Assembly: GCF_900446215.1 (NCBI RefSeq)
Contig: NZ_UAQZ01000015.1
Span: 248,001-312,000, forward strand
Source of the DNA: Burkholderia cenocepacia
Lineage (GTDB): Bacteria; Pseudomonadota; Gammaproteobacteria; Burkholderiales; Burkholderiaceae
Reading direction: 5' to 3'
Length of the DNA: 64,000 nt
In this document: one piece after another, positions 38,964 to 50,875 of the stretch
Layout: each line of letters starts with the position of its first letter
How positions within the stretch are numbered: position 1 is the stretch's first letter
Made by a program: the position numbers and the translations under genes
Notes under the pieces: model-generated
Told to the model about the DNA's origin: nothing
The model's input: the letters and a program-made list of their open reading frames with translations, nothing else
Databases searched by the model: none

Positions 38964-41087
38964 TCAGTCGATGTGGTTCAGGCTCGCGAAATTCGCGCCG
39001 CGCGCGACGAGATCGACGAGCAGCGGCGACGGCTTCCAGAACAGCGGATCGTCCTTCGCGAACGTGCGGATGTCGGCGAGCACGTTCGCGAGGCCGAGCG
39101 TGTCCGCGTAGTGCATCGGGCCGCCGCGATAGCGCGGGAAGCCGTAGCCGTGCAGGAACACCGCGTCGACGTCGAGCGGGCGCAGCGCGATCTTCTCGTG
39201 CACGACGTTCGCGCCTTCGTTGATCATCGCGGCGAGGTAGCGGCGCAGGATCTCGTCGTCGGTGAACGTGCGCGGCGTGATGCCCTTCTTCGCGCGTTCT
39301 TCCGCGACGATCGCCTCCACTTCCGGGTCGGGCGTGCCGACGCGCGCGCCGTCCGGATACAGGTAGTAGCCGCGGCCGGTCTTCTGCCCGAACCAGCCGC
39401 GCTCGCACAGCCGGTCGGAAATCTCCACGTAGCGCGCATTCGGATCGCGCGTCGCCGCGCGGCGCTTGCGGGTCGCCCAGCCGATGTCGCCGCCCGCGAG
39501 GTCGACGACCTGGAACGGCCCCATCGGGAAGCCGAATTCGCGCACCGCGCGATCGATCTGGTACGGCGACGCGCCGTCTTCCATCAGGTAGTCGGCCGCC
39601 GTCCGGTAGACGGCGAGGATCCGGTTGCCGATGAAGCCGTCGCATACGCCCGCGCGCACCGGCGTCTTCTTCAACTGCCGGGCCAGCGCGAACGCGGTCG
39701 CGACGACGTCCGGGCTCACGCGCGCCGGCACAACGATCTCGAGCAGCTTCATCACGTTGGCCGGCGAGAAGAAATGCAGGCCGATCACGTCGGCCGGCCG
39801 GTCGATGCTCGCGAGCGCGTCGATGTCGAGATACGACGTGTTGGTCGCGAGCACCGCGCCCGGCTTGCACACGCGGGCGAGTTCGGCGAACACGGCCTGC
39901 TTCACGGCCATGTCCTCGAATACGGCTTCGATCACGACGTCGACCTGCGCGAGCGCGTCGTACGACGTGCTGCCCTTGAAGCGCGCGAGGCGCGCCGCGT
40001 GCGCGGCGGGCGTCATCCGCCCTTTCGCGACGAGGCCGTCGTACACCTTCTCGACGTGCGCCCGGCCGCGCGCGAGCGAGGCTTCGTCGCGCTCGATCAT
40101 CGTCACCGGCAGCCCGGCGTCGAGCGCCGCGACCGCGATGCCCGCGCCCATCGTGCCGCCGCCGACCACGCCGATCCGCTCGACCGGCCGTGCGCTCGCG
40201 CGTCGCGCCTCGGGCGCCTTCGCCGCCTCGCGTTCCGCGAAGAACGCATGCACGAGGCCCGCGCGCTGCGGGCTGTCCAGACATTGCAGGAACAGGCTGC
40301 GTTCGAACTTCATTCCCGCGTCGAACGACTGCGTGAGCGCGGCCTCGACCGCGTCGACGATCTTCGCCGGCGAGAACAGGCCGCGCGACTTCTTCGGCAA
40401 TTCGGCGCGGGCCGCGTCGATCGCCGCCTGCGCGGCCGTGCGGTCCGCCAGGCCCTGCGCATCGCGCGTGCGGCGCACCGGTGCGCCGAGCGACACGAGT
40501 TCCTGCGCATAGGCGAGCCCTTCGGCGAGCGTGTCGTCGCTGTGCGCGACGCGATCGACGAGGCCGAGCGCGAGCGCTTCCTCCGCGCTCGCATGACGGC
40601 CCGTCAGCATCAGGTCGAGCGCGGCCTTCGCGCCGATCAGGCGCGGCGCGCGCTGCGTGCCGCCCGCGCCGGGCAGCAGGCCGAGCGTCACTTCGGGCAG
40701 CCCGAGTTTCGCGCCGGGCACCGCGAGCCGGTAATGCGCGGCCAGCGCGACTTCGAGGCCGCCGCCGAGCGTCGCGCCGTGCAGCGCGACCACGACCGGC
40801 TTCGTGCCGGACTCGATCCGCTCGCACACGTCGGGCAGCGACGGCGGCACCGGCGGCTTGCCGAATTCGCGGATGTCGGCGCCCGCGATGAAGTTGCGGC
40901 CGGCGCCGACGATCAGCACCGCGCGGATCGCATCGTCGGCCTGCGCGGCGTCGATCGCGTCGGCGAGGCCGCGCCGCACGTCGGCGGACAGCGCGTTCAC
41001 GGGCGGATGGTCGATCGTGACGACGAGCACCTTGTCGCGCCGCTCGCGCGTGACGGTGCCGGTTGGGGGCGTGGCGGGGGAATTCAT
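38964..41087 (-). CDS. Bifunctional enoyl-CoA hydratase / 3-hydroxyacyl-CoA dehydrogenase
   Basis: A 707-residue fusion protein. The N-terminal hydratase domain (about residues 1-190) has '[13 protein letters not shown]' and '[21 protein letters not shown]'. The dehydrogenase has the NAD site '[19 protein letters not shown]' and '[17 protein letters not shown]', and the C-terminal domain ends '[17 protein letters not shown]'. It performs two beta-oxidation steps, as FadJ or PimF do. AGGAG precedes the ATG at 41087. It is the first gene of the operon; no thiolase gene is present. Confidence 0.93.
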   Translation of the reverse strand: MNSPATPPTGTVTRERRDKVLVVTIDHPPVNALSADVRRGLADAIDAAQADDAIRAVLIVGAGRNFIAGADIREFGKPPVPPSLPDVCERIESGTKPVVVALHGATLGGGLEVALAAHYRLAVPGAKLGLPEVTLGLLPGAGGTQRAPRLIGAKAALDLMLTGRHASAEEALALGLVDRVAHSDDTLAEGLAYAQELVSLGAPVRRTRDAQGLADRTAAQAAIDAARAELPKKSRGLFSPAKIVDAVEAALTQSFDAGMKFERSLFLQCLDSPQRAGLVHAFFAEREAAKAPEARRASARPVERIGVVGGGTMGAGIAVAALDAGLPVTMIERDEASLARGRAHVEKVYDGLVAKGRMTPAAHAARLARFKGSTSYDALAQVDVVIEAVFEDMAVKQAVFAELARVCKPGAVLATNTSYLDIDALASIDRPADVIGLHFFSPANVMKLLEIVVPARVSPDVVATAFALARQLKKTPVRAGVCDGFIGNRILAVYRTAADYLMEDGASPYQIDRAVREFGFPMGPFQVVDLAGGDIGWATRKRRAATRDPNARYVEISDRLCERGWFGQKTGRGYYLYPDGARVGTPDPEVEAIVAEERAKKGITPRTFTDDEILRRYLAAMINEGANVVHEKIALRPLDVDAVFLHGYGFPRYRGGPMHYADTLGLANVLADIRTFAKDDPLFWKPSPLLVDLVARGANFASLNHID

Positions 41088-41131
41088 GGCGTCTCCTGTC
41101 GAAGCTGTCGATGCAGCAGGCATGACCCGAT

Positions 41132-41147
41132 TCTCGATTGATCGAGA
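41132..41147. promoter_or_regulatory. Palindromic operator candidate in the acyl-CoA operon promoter
   Basis: TCTCGATTGATCGAGA is a 16-bp inverted repeat with seven-base arms. It lies between a plausible -35 (TTGTCA, minus strand at 41153-41158) and -10 (GAGAAT at 41130-41135), spaced 17 bp, about 36 bp upstream of the operon start. A regulator bound here would block transcription. Confidence 0.45.
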
Positions 41148-41179
41148 TTCATTGACAATTCCCGCACGCCTTTACAAGC

Positions 41180-41198
41180 TGTCAAGTCTGACTTGACA
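41180..41198. promoter_or_regulatory. 19-bp palindrome with divergent -35 elements
   Basis: TGTCAAGTCTGACTTGACA is a perfect odd palindrome. Each end contains TTGACA, one on each strand facing outward. The plus-strand copy (41193-41198) is followed after 17 bp by GTTAAA (41216-41221), giving a promoter for the LysR gene at 41247. A protein on this palindrome would control that promoter and could affect the opposite operon. Confidence 0.55.
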
Positions 41199-41246
41199 CT
41201 GGATGCTTTCCGACCGTTAAACGGGCCGAATCAGGAGAATACGGGC

Positions 41247-42209
41247 ATGGACCTGAACGCGCTGACGCTGCTCGTCGAGATCCTCGACGCCGGCAATCTC
41301 AGCAAGGCCGCGCAGCGGCTCAAGATGAGCCGGGCGAACGTCAGCTACCGGCTCAACCAGCTCGAGCGCTCGATCGGCCAGCAGCTGGTGCGGCGCACGA
41401 CGCGGCGCATGGAGCCGACCGAGATCGGGCTGAAGCTGTACGAACACGGCCGGCGCATCCGCAACGAACTGCTCGCCGCGCAGGAATCGGTGACGACGCT
41501 CGGGCAGGACCTGCAGGGCCGCGTGCGGCTGTCGGTGCCGAGCGGCTACGGGCAGATCGTGATGTCCGAATGGCTGCTCGCGTTCAAGCGGCGGCATCCG
41601 GGCATCGTGCTCGACGTGGTGTTCGAGAATCGCGTGGAAGACCTGATGCGCGACGAAGTCGACATCGCGATCCGCGTGATGTCCGAGCCGCCGCAGAACC
41701 TGGTCGCGCGCGACATGGGCGCGGTGCGCTACGTCGCGTGCGCGTCGCCCGCGTTCGCGGCCGCGCACGGGATGCCGGCGAGCCTCGGCGCGCTGGCCGC
41801 CGCGCCGGTCGTCACCGCGACGGTGATGGGCCGGCAGCTCCGCATCGCCGCGTATCTCGGCGACGAACGCCACGAGGTGCTGCTCGAACCGACGCTGATT
41901 TCGGAGAACTTCCTGTTCCTGCGCCAGGCGATCCTCGCGGGGATCGGCGTCGGCATCGTGCCCGACTACGTGATGCAGGACGACCTGCGGCACGGCGCCG
42001 TCGTCACGTCGCTCGACGCGTACCGGCTCAGCATCTTCGGCACCCACATGTACATGCTGTACATGCCGAATCGCCACCACACGCGCGCGACCTCGACGTT
42101 CATAGAGTTCATCCTCGAACAGGCCGGAAAGACCGGCCGGGGCGGGCCCGGCGGGATGCGTCAGGGTTTCCTGTCGGATGACAAGCCGCCGGGCGCGCGG
42201 CGACAATAG
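41247..42209 (+). CDS. LysR family transcriptional regulator
   Basis: A 320-residue LysR protein. The helix-turn-helix is at the N-terminus ('GNLSKAAQRLKMSRANVSYRLNQLE'), and the ligand domain follows ('LQGRVRLSVPSGYG'). AGGAG lies 8 nt before the ATG. It is divergent from the acyl-CoA operon and is the natural candidate for its regulator; the ligand may be an acyl-CoA or the free acid. The C-terminal 25 residues are a Gly/Arg-rich tail not usual in the family. Confidence 0.93.
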   Translation: MDLNALTLLVEILDAGNLSKAAQRLKMSRANVSYRLNQLERSIGQQLVRRTTRRMEPTEIGLKLYEHGRRIRNELLAAQESVTTLGQDLQGRVRLSVPSGYGQIVMSEWLLAFKRRHPGIVLDVVFENRVEDLMRDEVDIAIRVMSEPPQNLVARDMGAVRYVACASPAFAAAHGMPASLGALAAAPVVTATVMGRQLRIAAYLGDERHEVLLEPTLISENFLFLRQAILAGIGVGIVPDYVMQDDLRHGAVVTSLDAYRLSIFGTHMYMLYMPNRHHTRATSTFIEFILEQAGKTGRGGPGGMRQGFLSDDKPPGARRQ

Positions 42210-42292
42210 CGCGCCGGGGCGGGCAGCGCCGTTGCGCCCGCGCCGACGTCCACGCCGCCGTCTCCTTCGAATTCACTGCTGCCGAGGGTTCA

Positions 42293-44167
42293 ATGTTCGA
42301 CCGGATTCGTCCGTATTCGCGTCCCTGGACGCTGCTCGCCGCCGTCGCGCTCGTCGCGTTCAACGCCGGCTGCACGTCCCCGTCCGCGCCATCGGGCGCC
42401 GTCGTCCCGGTCACCGCCGCATCGGGCGCGGCCGTCCCGCTGCCGGGCGTTCACGCGCCCGAACTGTCGTCCGGCTGGACGGACAAGTCGGGCTGGACCT
42501 CGCAGCATTTCATGATCGCGGCCGCGAACCCGCTCGCGACGCAAGCCGGCTACGACATGCTGAAGGCCGGCGGCACCGCGATCGACGCGGCCATCGCGAC
42601 GCAGATGGTGCTGGCGCTCGTCGAGCCGCAATCGTCGGGCATCGGCGGCGGCGCGTTCATGCTGTACTTCGACGGCCGTGCAACGCAGGCGTACGACGGC
42701 CGCGAAACCGCGCCGGCTGCCGCGACCGACCGGCTGTTCTACGGGCCGACCGGCCAGCCGATGAGCTTCTACGAAGGTGTGGTCGGCGGGCGCTCGGTCG
42801 GCACGCCGGGCGTGCTGCGCATGCTCGACGCCGCGCACCGCGCGCACGGCAAGCTGCCGTGGCGCCGGCTGTTCCAGCCGGCCATCCGGCTCGCCGAGCG
42901 CGGCTTCACGATCAGCCCGCGGCTCGCGATGCTGATCGCGAACGACAAGTACCTGAAGAACGACCCGGCGGCCCGCGCGTACTTCTACAACGCGGACGGC
43001 ACCCCGAAGGCCGCCGGCACGGTGCTGAAGAACCCGGCGCTCGCGACCGTGCTGCGCCAGGTCGCCGACCGCGGCGCGAACGCGTTCTACAGCGGCTCGA
43101 TCGCACGCGACATCGTCACGAAGGTGCGCAAGCACCCGACCAACCCGGGGCTGCTGTCGCTGCAGGATCTCGCGCGCTACAAGGCGAAGGTCCGCGCGCC
43201 GCTGTGCGCCGACTACCGGCGCTCGATCGTGTGCGGGATGCCGCCGCCGTCGTCGGGCGGCCTCGCGATCGCGCAGATGCTCGGCATGCTCGAAGCGATG
43301 CCCGACTGGCAGCAGATCGGCGCGCAGAAGCCGGTGCGCAACGACGTCGGCTACGAGCCGACGCCGTTCGCCGCGCACCTGTTCAGCGAAGCCGGGCGCC
43401 TCGCGTATGCGGACCGTGCACGCTACGTGGCCGATCCCGATTTCGTGCCGCTGCCGGGCGGCACCTGGGCGAGCCTCACCGACAAGACCTATCTCGCACA
43501 GCGCGCGCGGCTGATCGGCGACACCAGCATGGGCGTCGCGCAGGCCGGCACGCCGCAGGGCGCGACGCTCGCGATGGCCGACGACCGCAGCCCCGAATGG
43601 CCGTCGACCTCCGACATCGCGATCGTCGACCGCTACGGCCAGGCGCTGTCGATGACGACCAGCATCGAGGACGCGTTCGGCTCGCGGCTGATGGTGCGCG
43701 GCTTCATGCTGAACAACCAGCTCACCGATTTCTCGTTCGTGTCGAACGACAACGGCCGGCCGGTCGCGAACCGCGTGCAGCCGGGCAAGCGGCCGCGCTC
43801 GGCGATGTCGCCGGAGCTCGTGTTCGACAAGAAGACGAAGCAGGTGACGATGATCGTCGGCTCGGCCGGCGGCCCGGCGATCATCAATCACGTCGCGAAG
43901 ACGCTGGTCGGCGTGCTCGACTGGGGCATGACGATGCAGCAGGCGATCGCGCTGCCGAACTTCGGGTCGATGAACGGGCCGACGCAGCTCGAACGGGGCC
44001 GCGTGTCGGACGCGCTCGTGGACGGGTTGAAGGGACGCGGGCACGACGTGCAGATCGTCGAGATGAACTCGGGGCTGCAGGGAATCCAGCGGCTGAACGT
44101 GCAGGGGCAGACGGTGTGGTTCGGCGGCGCGGACCCGCGACGGGAAGGGGTGGCGATGGGCGATTGA
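42293..44167 (+). CDS. ggt: Gamma-glutamyltranspeptidase
   Basis: A 624-residue precursor with a lipobox-like signal peptide ending at Cys27. 'NPLATQAGYDMLKAGGTAIDAAIA' and 'VEPQSSGIGGGAFML' are large-subunit motifs. The autocleavage site should be before the Thr in 'PSTSDIAIVDRYGQALSMT', where most members read TTH. The small subunit follows. It hydrolyses glutathione in the periplasm or at the outer membrane. The Thr-Ser-Asp reading is unusual but the Thr is kept. Confidence 0.93.
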   Translation: MFDRIRPYSRPWTLLAAVALVAFNAGCTSPSAPSGAVVPVTAASGAAVPLPGVHAPELSSGWTDKSGWTSQHFMIAAANPLATQAGYDMLKAGGTAIDAAIATQMVLALVEPQSSGIGGGAFMLYFDGRATQAYDGRETAPAAATDRLFYGPTGQPMSFYEGVVGGRSVGTPGVLRMLDAAHRAHGKLPWRRLFQPAIRLAERGFTISPRLAMLIANDKYLKNDPAARAYFYNADGTPKAAGTVLKNPALATVLRQVADRGANAFYSGSIARDIVTKVRKHPTNPGLLSLQDLARYKAKVRAPLCADYRRSIVCGMPPPSSGGLAIAQMLGMLEAMPDWQQIGAQKPVRNDVGYEPTPFAAHLFSEAGRLAYADRARYVADPDFVPLPGGTWASLTDKTYLAQRARLIGDTSMGVAQAGTPQGATLAMADDRSPEWPSTSDIAIVDRYGQALSMTTSIEDAFGSRLMVRGFMLNNQLTDFSFVSNDNGRPVANRVQPGKRPRSAMSPELVFDKKTKQVTMIVGSAGGPAIINHVAKTLVGVLDWGMTMQQAIALPNFGSMNGPTQLERGRVSDALVDGLKGRGHDVQIVEMNSGLQGIQRLNVQGQTVWFGGADPRREGVAMGD

Positions 44168-44223
44168 GCGCGAAAGGCGCGGGCGGCGCGTACGCGCCCG
44201 TTGCCCGTGCCGTCAGTGTGACG

Positions 44224-45114
44224 TCACCCTCTCCCCTTCCACGGCACCACCCGCCGCTCGACCCACCGCATCGCGAGATCGAACAGCCACGCGATCGCGC
44301 CGATGAGCAGGATGCCCATCACGACGATGTCGGTGCGCAGGAAGCTCGACGCGTTGAGCACCATCTGCCCGAGCCCGGCCGTCGCGGCGACCATCTCGGC
44401 CGCGACGAGCGTCGTCCAGCCGAACCCGATCGCGATCCGCAGCCCGGTGAGGATTTCCGGCAGCGCGGCCGGCAGCACGACATGGCGCACGATCTGCGCG
44501 AAGCTGCCGCCGAGCGAATACGCGGCGTTGATCTGCTCGACGGTTGCGGCACGCACGCCGGCGCGCGCGGCCATCGCGACCGGCGCGAAGCACGCGAGGA
44601 AGATCACGACCAGCTTCGCCGTTTCGTCGATGCCGAACCAGATCACGACGAGCGGCAGATACGCGAGCGGCGGCAGCGGCCGGTAGAATTCCAGCAGCGG
44701 ATCGAGCACGCCGCGTGCGACGCGGCTCACGCCCATCAGGATGCCGGCCGGCACGCCGATCGCGGTCGCGAGCGCGAACGCGCCGAACACGCGGGCCGCG
44801 CTCCACAACAGATGGTCGGACAACGGCAGGCCGCCCTGGATGCGGCCGTGCCACGCATCGACGAACGCGGTCCACACCGCTTCCGGCGCGGGCAGGAACA
44901 GCGGCGGCAGCCACTGCAGATGCGTCGCGACCCACCACAGCACGGCCAGCGCCGCGACCGTCGCGGCGCTCAACCCAGCCGTCTTCCCCTGCCCCGGCAA
45001 CCGGTAACGGCGCGACGACGGCGCACGGCGCGGCGCCGCCCGACGCGGCGTGCGACCGTCCCGTTCGAAATCGGCGGCCGCACGATCGGCCGTCCAAGAA
45101 TCCTGTGTGCTCAT
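44224..45114 (-). CDS. tauC: Taurine/sulfonate ABC transporter permease
   Basis: A 296-residue protein with a basic, Arg-rich N-terminal tail (about 50 residues) then about six helices. The ABC-permease loop reads 'YSLGGSFAQIVRHVVLPAALPEILTGLRIAIG'. It forms the channel of the taurine importer. Start is the ATG at 45114 with AGGA near; an ATG at 45186, overlapping the tauB stop by one base, would add 24 residues and is possible. Confidence 0.9.
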   Translation of the reverse strand: MSTQDSWTADRAAADFERDGRTPRRAAPRRAPSSRRYRLPGQGKTAGLSAATVAALAVLWWVATHLQWLPPLFLPAPEAVWTAFVDAWHGRIQGGLPLSDHLLWSAARVFGAFALATAIGVPAGILMGVSRVARGVLDPLLEFYRPLPPLAYLPLVVIWFGIDETAKLVVIFLACFAPVAMAARAGVRAATVEQINAAYSLGGSFAQIVRHVVLPAALPEILTGLRIAIGFGWTTLVAAEMVAATAGLGQMVLNASSFLRTDIVVMGILLIGAIAWLFDLAMRWVERRVVPWKGRG

Positions 45115-45185
45115 GCTGTCCTGCCTGTGCAAAGTGCTGTTCCGGCCGCGCCCCACGGCCACCCCGTGCCGTGCGAGTTCACTCA

Positions 45186-47038
<1,853 letters not shown>

Positions 47039-47228
47039 GCGGCTCTCCTTCGGAATGCGGGCATTGCTGCGGGAGAGCCGACTTTACGAGCTTTGCGCGC
47101 GGCGGGAGCGAACTTATCCTGCGAAGCTATCGATGCCGTTTCAGCTTTGCTTTCCACGCTCGACCGGATTGCGCGTCCGGTCGGGTGCCGATTGCCGTGC
47201 GCGGGCGCGGGCAACCGCCGCGCCAACG

Positions 47229-47257
47229 AAAAAGCCCGCATTGCTGCGGGCTTTTTT
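47229..47257. terminator. Bidirectional terminator between tauA and lipA
   Basis: Arms GCCCGCA and TGCGGGC with loop TTGC are flanked by five As and six Ts, so it can end transcripts from both strands. It follows lipA by about 40 bp on the minus strand and separates it from the tau promoter region. Confidence 0.85.
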
Positions 47258-47298
47258 CGACTGCTCGGGACTGCTGCAGATGGAGGCGTGTGCGATGC

Positions 47299-48291
47299 TC
47301 AGACCACCCCGGCCCCATGCGCCTGCAGATCGGCGTGATAGCTCGAGCGCACCATCGCACCGACGGCCGCGTGCGTGAAGCCCATCTTGTACGCCTCTTC
47401 CTCGTACATCTTGAAGGTATCCGGATGCACGTACGCGCGCACCGGCAGGTGGTGCTCGGACGGCTGCAGGTACTGGCCGATCGTCAGCATGTCGACGTCG
47501 TGCGCGCGCAGGTCGCGCATCACCTGCAGGATTTCCTCTTCCGTCTCGCCGAGGCCGACCATCAGGCCCGACTTCGTCGCGACGTCCGGATGCTGCGCCT
47601 TGAAGTCCTTCAGCAGCTTCAGCGAGTGCGCATAGTCCGAACCCGGGCGCGCTTCCTTGTACAGGCGCGGCACCGTTTCGAGGTTGTGGTTCATCACGTC
47701 GGGCGGCGCGGCGTTCAGGATCGAGATCGCGCGGTCGAGACGGCCGCGGAAGTCCGGCGTGAGGATTTCGATGCGCGTGTCCGGCGACTGCTCGCGCACT
47801 TCGCGGATGCACTCGACGAAGTGAGCCGCACCGCCGTCGCGCAGGTCGTCGCGGTCGACGCTCGTGATCACCACGTACTTGAGCTTGAGCGCCGCGATCG
47901 TGCGCGCGAGGTTCTTCGGTTCGTCGGCGTCGAGCGGATCGGGACGGCCGTGGCCGACGTCGCAGAACGGGCAGCGGCGCGTGCACTTGTCGCCCATGAT
48001 CATGAACGTCGCGGTGCCCTTGCCGAAGCATTCGCCGATGTTCGGGCAGCTCGCCTCCTCGCACACGGTGTGCAGGTTGTGCTCGCGCAGGATCGTCTTG
48101 ATCTCGTTGAAACGCGAGCTGCCGGTGGCCGCCTTCACGCGGATCCACTCGGGCTTCTTCAGCTTTTCGATCGGAATGACCTTGATCGGGATGCGCGCCG
48201 TCTTCGCCTGCGCCTTCTGCTTGGCGGTCGGATCGTAGGCAGGGGTCGCGGCCGTGTCGGCCGGTGCGGGAGAAGCGGTAACGTCAGTCAT
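47299..48291 (-). CDS. lipA: Lipoyl synthase
   Basis: A 330-residue radical-SAM enzyme. The auxiliary cluster motif is '[12 protein letters not shown]' and the radical-SAM motif '[11 protein letters not shown]'; 'RSSYHADLQ' near the C-terminus is also conserved. It inserts two sulfurs into octanoyl groups of lipoate-dependent complexes. The N-terminal 40 residues, rich in Ala/Pro/Lys, are longer than in E. coli. Its start overlaps the lipB end by 8 bp. Confidence 0.98.
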   Translation of the reverse strand: MTDVTASPAPADTAATPAYDPTAKQKAQAKTARIPIKVIPIEKLKKPEWIRVKAATGSSRFNEIKTILREHNLHTVCEEASCPNIGECFGKGTATFMIMGDKCTRRCPFCDVGHGRPDPLDADEPKNLARTIAALKLKYVVITSVDRDDLRDGGAAHFVECIREVREQSPDTRIEILTPDFRGRLDRAISILNAAPPDVMNHNLETVPRLYKEARPGSDYAHSLKLLKDFKAQHPDVATKSGLMVGLGETEEEILQVMRDLRAHDVDMLTIGQYLQPSEHHLPVRAYVHPDTFKMYEEEAYKMGFTHAAVGAMVRSSYHADLQAHGAGVV

Positions 48292-49039
48292 TCGATTGTT
48301 CCAGTGCGTGCGGCTTGTCGGCGGCCGCGGATGCGCCGTCGAGGTTGGCGATCAGACGGCGCACCAGCGTGCGGGCGACGTCGTTCCAGTCGGCGGCAAC
48401 CTCGAGGCTCGCCATGTCGACGGTTTCCAGTCCGGCATAGCCGCACGGGTTGATCGCAAGAAACGGGCGCAGATCCATCTTCACGTTCAGGCTCAGCCCG
48501 TGATAGCTGCAGCCGTTACGGATCTTCAGGCCGAGGGCCGCGATTTTCGCGCCCTCGTGCACGCCGGATGCCACGTAGATCCCCGGCGCGCCCGCCTTGC
48601 GGACCGAAGCGAGATTATACGCCGCGAGGGTTTCGATCACGGCCTCCTCGATCTTCGTCACGAGCGTGCGCACCATCAGCTTGCGCCGGCGCAGGTCCAG
48701 CAGCAGGTAGACGACGATCTGGCCGGGGCCGTGGTAAGTGATTTGTCCGCCGCGGTCGACCTTCACGAGCGGCACGCCGCTGTCGGCCACCAGCAGGTGC
48801 GCCGGGTCGCCGGCCTGGCCGAGCGTGTAGACGGGCGGATGCTCGACCACCCAGATCTCGTCGCCGGTGTCGGCCGTGCGCGTATCGGTGAACGCGCGCA
48901 TCGCGTCGAAGCTCGCTTCGTACGCCTCGCTGCCCCGCCAGCGCACGGTGACCGGCTGGACCGGCTGATCCGGGACTCCGGCGGGCGATGCGGAAACGGC
49001 GACAGGCGTGGACACGATGGAAACCGGCGAAACGGACAT
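48284..49039 (-). CDS. lipB: Octanoyl-ACP:protein octanoyltransferase
   Basis: A 251-residue enzyme. '[19 protein letters not shown]' and the catalytic Lys/Cys motifs '[12 protein letters not shown]' and '[13 protein letters not shown]' are complete. It moves octanoate from ACP to lipoyl domains for LipA. The N-terminal ~30 residues are Ser/Val/Pro-rich and not conserved; a start further in is possible, but the ATG at 49039 is the last good one before the domain. Confidence 0.95.
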   Translation of the reverse strand: MSVSPVSIVSTPVAVSASPAGVPDQPVQPVTVRWRGSEAYEASFDAMRAFTDTRTADTGDEIWVVEHPPVYTLGQAGDPAHLLVADSGVPLVKVDRGGQITYHGPGQIVVYLLLDLRRRKLMVRTLVTKIEEAVIETLAAYNLASVRKAGAPGIYVASGVHEGAKIAALGLKIRNGCSYHGLSLNVKMDLRPFLAINPCGYAGLETVDMASLEVAADWNDVARTLVRRLIANLDGASAAADKPHALEQSND

Positions 49040-49124
49040 GGGCGGTAGTTTACCGAAAACCCGTGGGTCTCGCCGGCCCTGGGGAGGGGGACGGATCGCC
49101 GGTATCCGTCGGATGAAATGATGG

Positions 49125-49451
49125 TCAGACGGTGCGCCAGCCGTCATGGAACAGCGCGCTCACGCGTTGGCGCAGCCGGGTCAGCCCGCCGAGCGCGACT
49201 TCCCGCGGCGGCCGCGACACCGAGAACGCGACGCACGCGCCCTCGCGGCCTTCCGCGCTGAGCCACAGCCGCTCGCCGCGGCGCAGCTTCAGCGTCTCGC
49301 CGTCGGCCAGGAAGTAGTCGTCGACGTCGTTGCTGCGCGTCGCCCAGACCGGCCCGCACTGGACGACCAGCCGCGTGCTGCGTTGCACCCTCATCGGCAC
49401 GGTCTCGCCCGGGGGAATTTCGAAGGTGATGCTTGAAGAGATTTCTTGCAT
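49125..49451 (-). CDS. DUF2917 protein
   Basis: A 108-residue protein with a cupin-like beta-strand pattern. '[44 protein letters not shown]' fits DUF2917, whose function is unknown. GGAG lies 6 nt before the ATG at 49451. It is divergent from a LysR gene 102 bp away, so it is probably controlled by it. Confidence 0.8.
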   Translation of the reverse strand: MQEISSSITFEIPPGETVPMRVQRSTRLVVQCGPVWATRSNDVDDYFLADGETLKLRRGERLWLSAEGREGACVAFSVSRPPREVALGGLTRLRQRVSALFHDGWRTV

Positions 49452-49553
49452 GATCGACTCCGCCAATAAGTGCTCCGATGGCTACAATCGTAGTCACTCG
49501 AAGGCGTCCGACCAAACGACCAATTTTCACGTCGATGTGAGGAAAATTAGCAA

Positions 49554-50543
49554 ATGGACCTCCGCCAGCTCCCCGCGCTGAACGCGATTCGCGCGTTCGA
49601 AGCCGCCGCGCGCCACGAGAACTTCTCGCGCGCCGCCGACGAGCTGTTCGTCACGCACGGCGCGGTCAGCCACCAGGTGCGCGCGCTCGAGGAAGAGCTC
49701 GGCGTGCAGCTGTTCACGCGCAACGGCAAGCGGCTGTGCCTGACCGACGCCGGCATGCGGTACGCGCAGCAGATCCGCACCGCGCTGATGGTGATCGCCG
49801 ACGCGACGCGCGACGTACGCGCGAGCGACCGCGACCGGCGGCTGGTGGTGTCGATGCTGTCGTCGTTCGCCGCGCGCTTCATCACGCCGCGCATCGGCAC
49901 GTTCATCGAGCGGCATCCGGAAATCGACGTCGAGCTGCAGTCGACCAACTCGCTCACCGATTTCGCGCGCGACGACGTCGATCTGGCGATCCGCTTCGGC
50001 TTCGGCAGCTATCCGGGGCTGCACGTGGAGCCGCTGTTCGAGGAGGTGTTCTTTCCGGCCTGCGCGCCGACGCTGAATGGCGGCAAGCTGCCGCAGACGC
50101 CCGCCGATCTCGTGCACTACCCGCTGCTGCGCTCGGACGACGAGCTGTGGCGGCCATGGTTCGACGCGGCCGGGCTCGATACGCTGACCGAGCCGAAACG
50201 GGGGATCCTGTACCAGGATTCGTCGAACCTGCTGCTGGCCGCGATCGAGGGCCAGGGCATCGCGCTGGTGCGCCGCTCGCTCGCGGTCCACGACCTGCTC
50301 GACGGGCGCATCGTGCGCCTGTTCGACATCGACGGGCCGAGCCCGTGGCACTATTTTTTCGTGTGTCCGCCGCCGCTGCTCAACACGCCGCGCGTGCAGG
50401 CGTTCCGGACCTGGTTGTTCGAGGAGGTCGCCGAATACAAGCGGCTGTGCGACGAGCTGGACGCGCGGCGCGCGGCGGGAAAATGCCCCGCCGAGTGCGC
50501 GCTGGAGGGAGGATGGAAAGGGATCAGCGGCCGTTTGCGCTGA
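49554..50543 (+). CDS. LysR family regulator, GcvA-like
   Basis: A 329-residue LysR protein. The start 'MDLRQLPALNAIRAFEAAARHENFSRAADELFVTHGAVSHQVRALE' is the GcvA/AmpR-type helix-turn-helix. The effector domain has 'DVDLAIRFGFGSYPGL'. It faces the DUF2917 gene, the classic LysR-target layout. The last ~40 residues ('ARRAAGKCPAECALEGGWKG') are an extension. The ligand is unknown. Confidence 0.92.
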   Translation: MDLRQLPALNAIRAFEAAARHENFSRAADELFVTHGAVSHQVRALEEELGVQLFTRNGKRLCLTDAGMRYAQQIRTALMVIADATRDVRASDRDRRLVVSMLSSFAARFITPRIGTFIERHPEIDVELQSTNSLTDFARDDVDLAIRFGFGSYPGLHVEPLFEEVFFPACAPTLNGGKLPQTPADLVHYPLLRSDDELWRPWFDAAGLDTLTEPKRGILYQDSSNLLLAAIEGQGIALVRRSLAVHDLLDGRIVRLFDIDGPSPWHYFFVCPPPLLNTPRVQAFRTWLFEEVAEYKRLCDELDARRAAGKCPAECALEGGWKGISGRLR

Positions 50544-50566
50544 TCCCGGGCCACCAGAACGGCCCC

Positions 50567-50875
50567 TTAGAGCACGACCTTGACCATCGGATGGCCGGTC
50601 AGCGCGCGGTAGATGTTGTCGAGCTGTTCCTGGCTCGTCGCGCGCACGGTGATCGTGAGGCCCGTGTAATTACCGCCGCTCGACGCGCGCTCCTCGATCT
50701 TCTCGACGTCGATCTCGTTGTCGTGAACGGCCACGACCTTGAAGATCGTGTCCTTGAACTCGGGGTGCGCCTTGCCCATGATCTTGATCGGGAAATCGCA
50801 CGGAAACTCCAGCAGCGACTCCTTCCGGGTCTCGATCGCGCCGGTGACCTCGACGGTTTTGGTCGGTTCGCTCAT
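50567..50875 (-). CDS. DUF493 (YbeD family) protein
   Basis: A 102-residue protein of the YbeD fold (ferredoxin-like). 'LLEFPCDFPIKIMGKA' and 'SSGGNYTGLTITVRATSQEQLDNIYRALTGHPMVKVVL' are characteristic. It often lies near lipB; here it is close to the lip genes but after a LysR gene. Two ATGs are possible (50878, 50875); the second is better spaced from GGAG and overlaps the aminotransferase stop by one base. Confidence 0.9.
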   Translation of the reverse strand: MSEPTKTVEVTGAIETRKESLLEFPCDFPIKIMGKAHPEFKDTIFKVVAVHDNEIDVEKIEERASSGGNYTGLTITVRATSQEQLDNIYRALTGHPMVKVVL

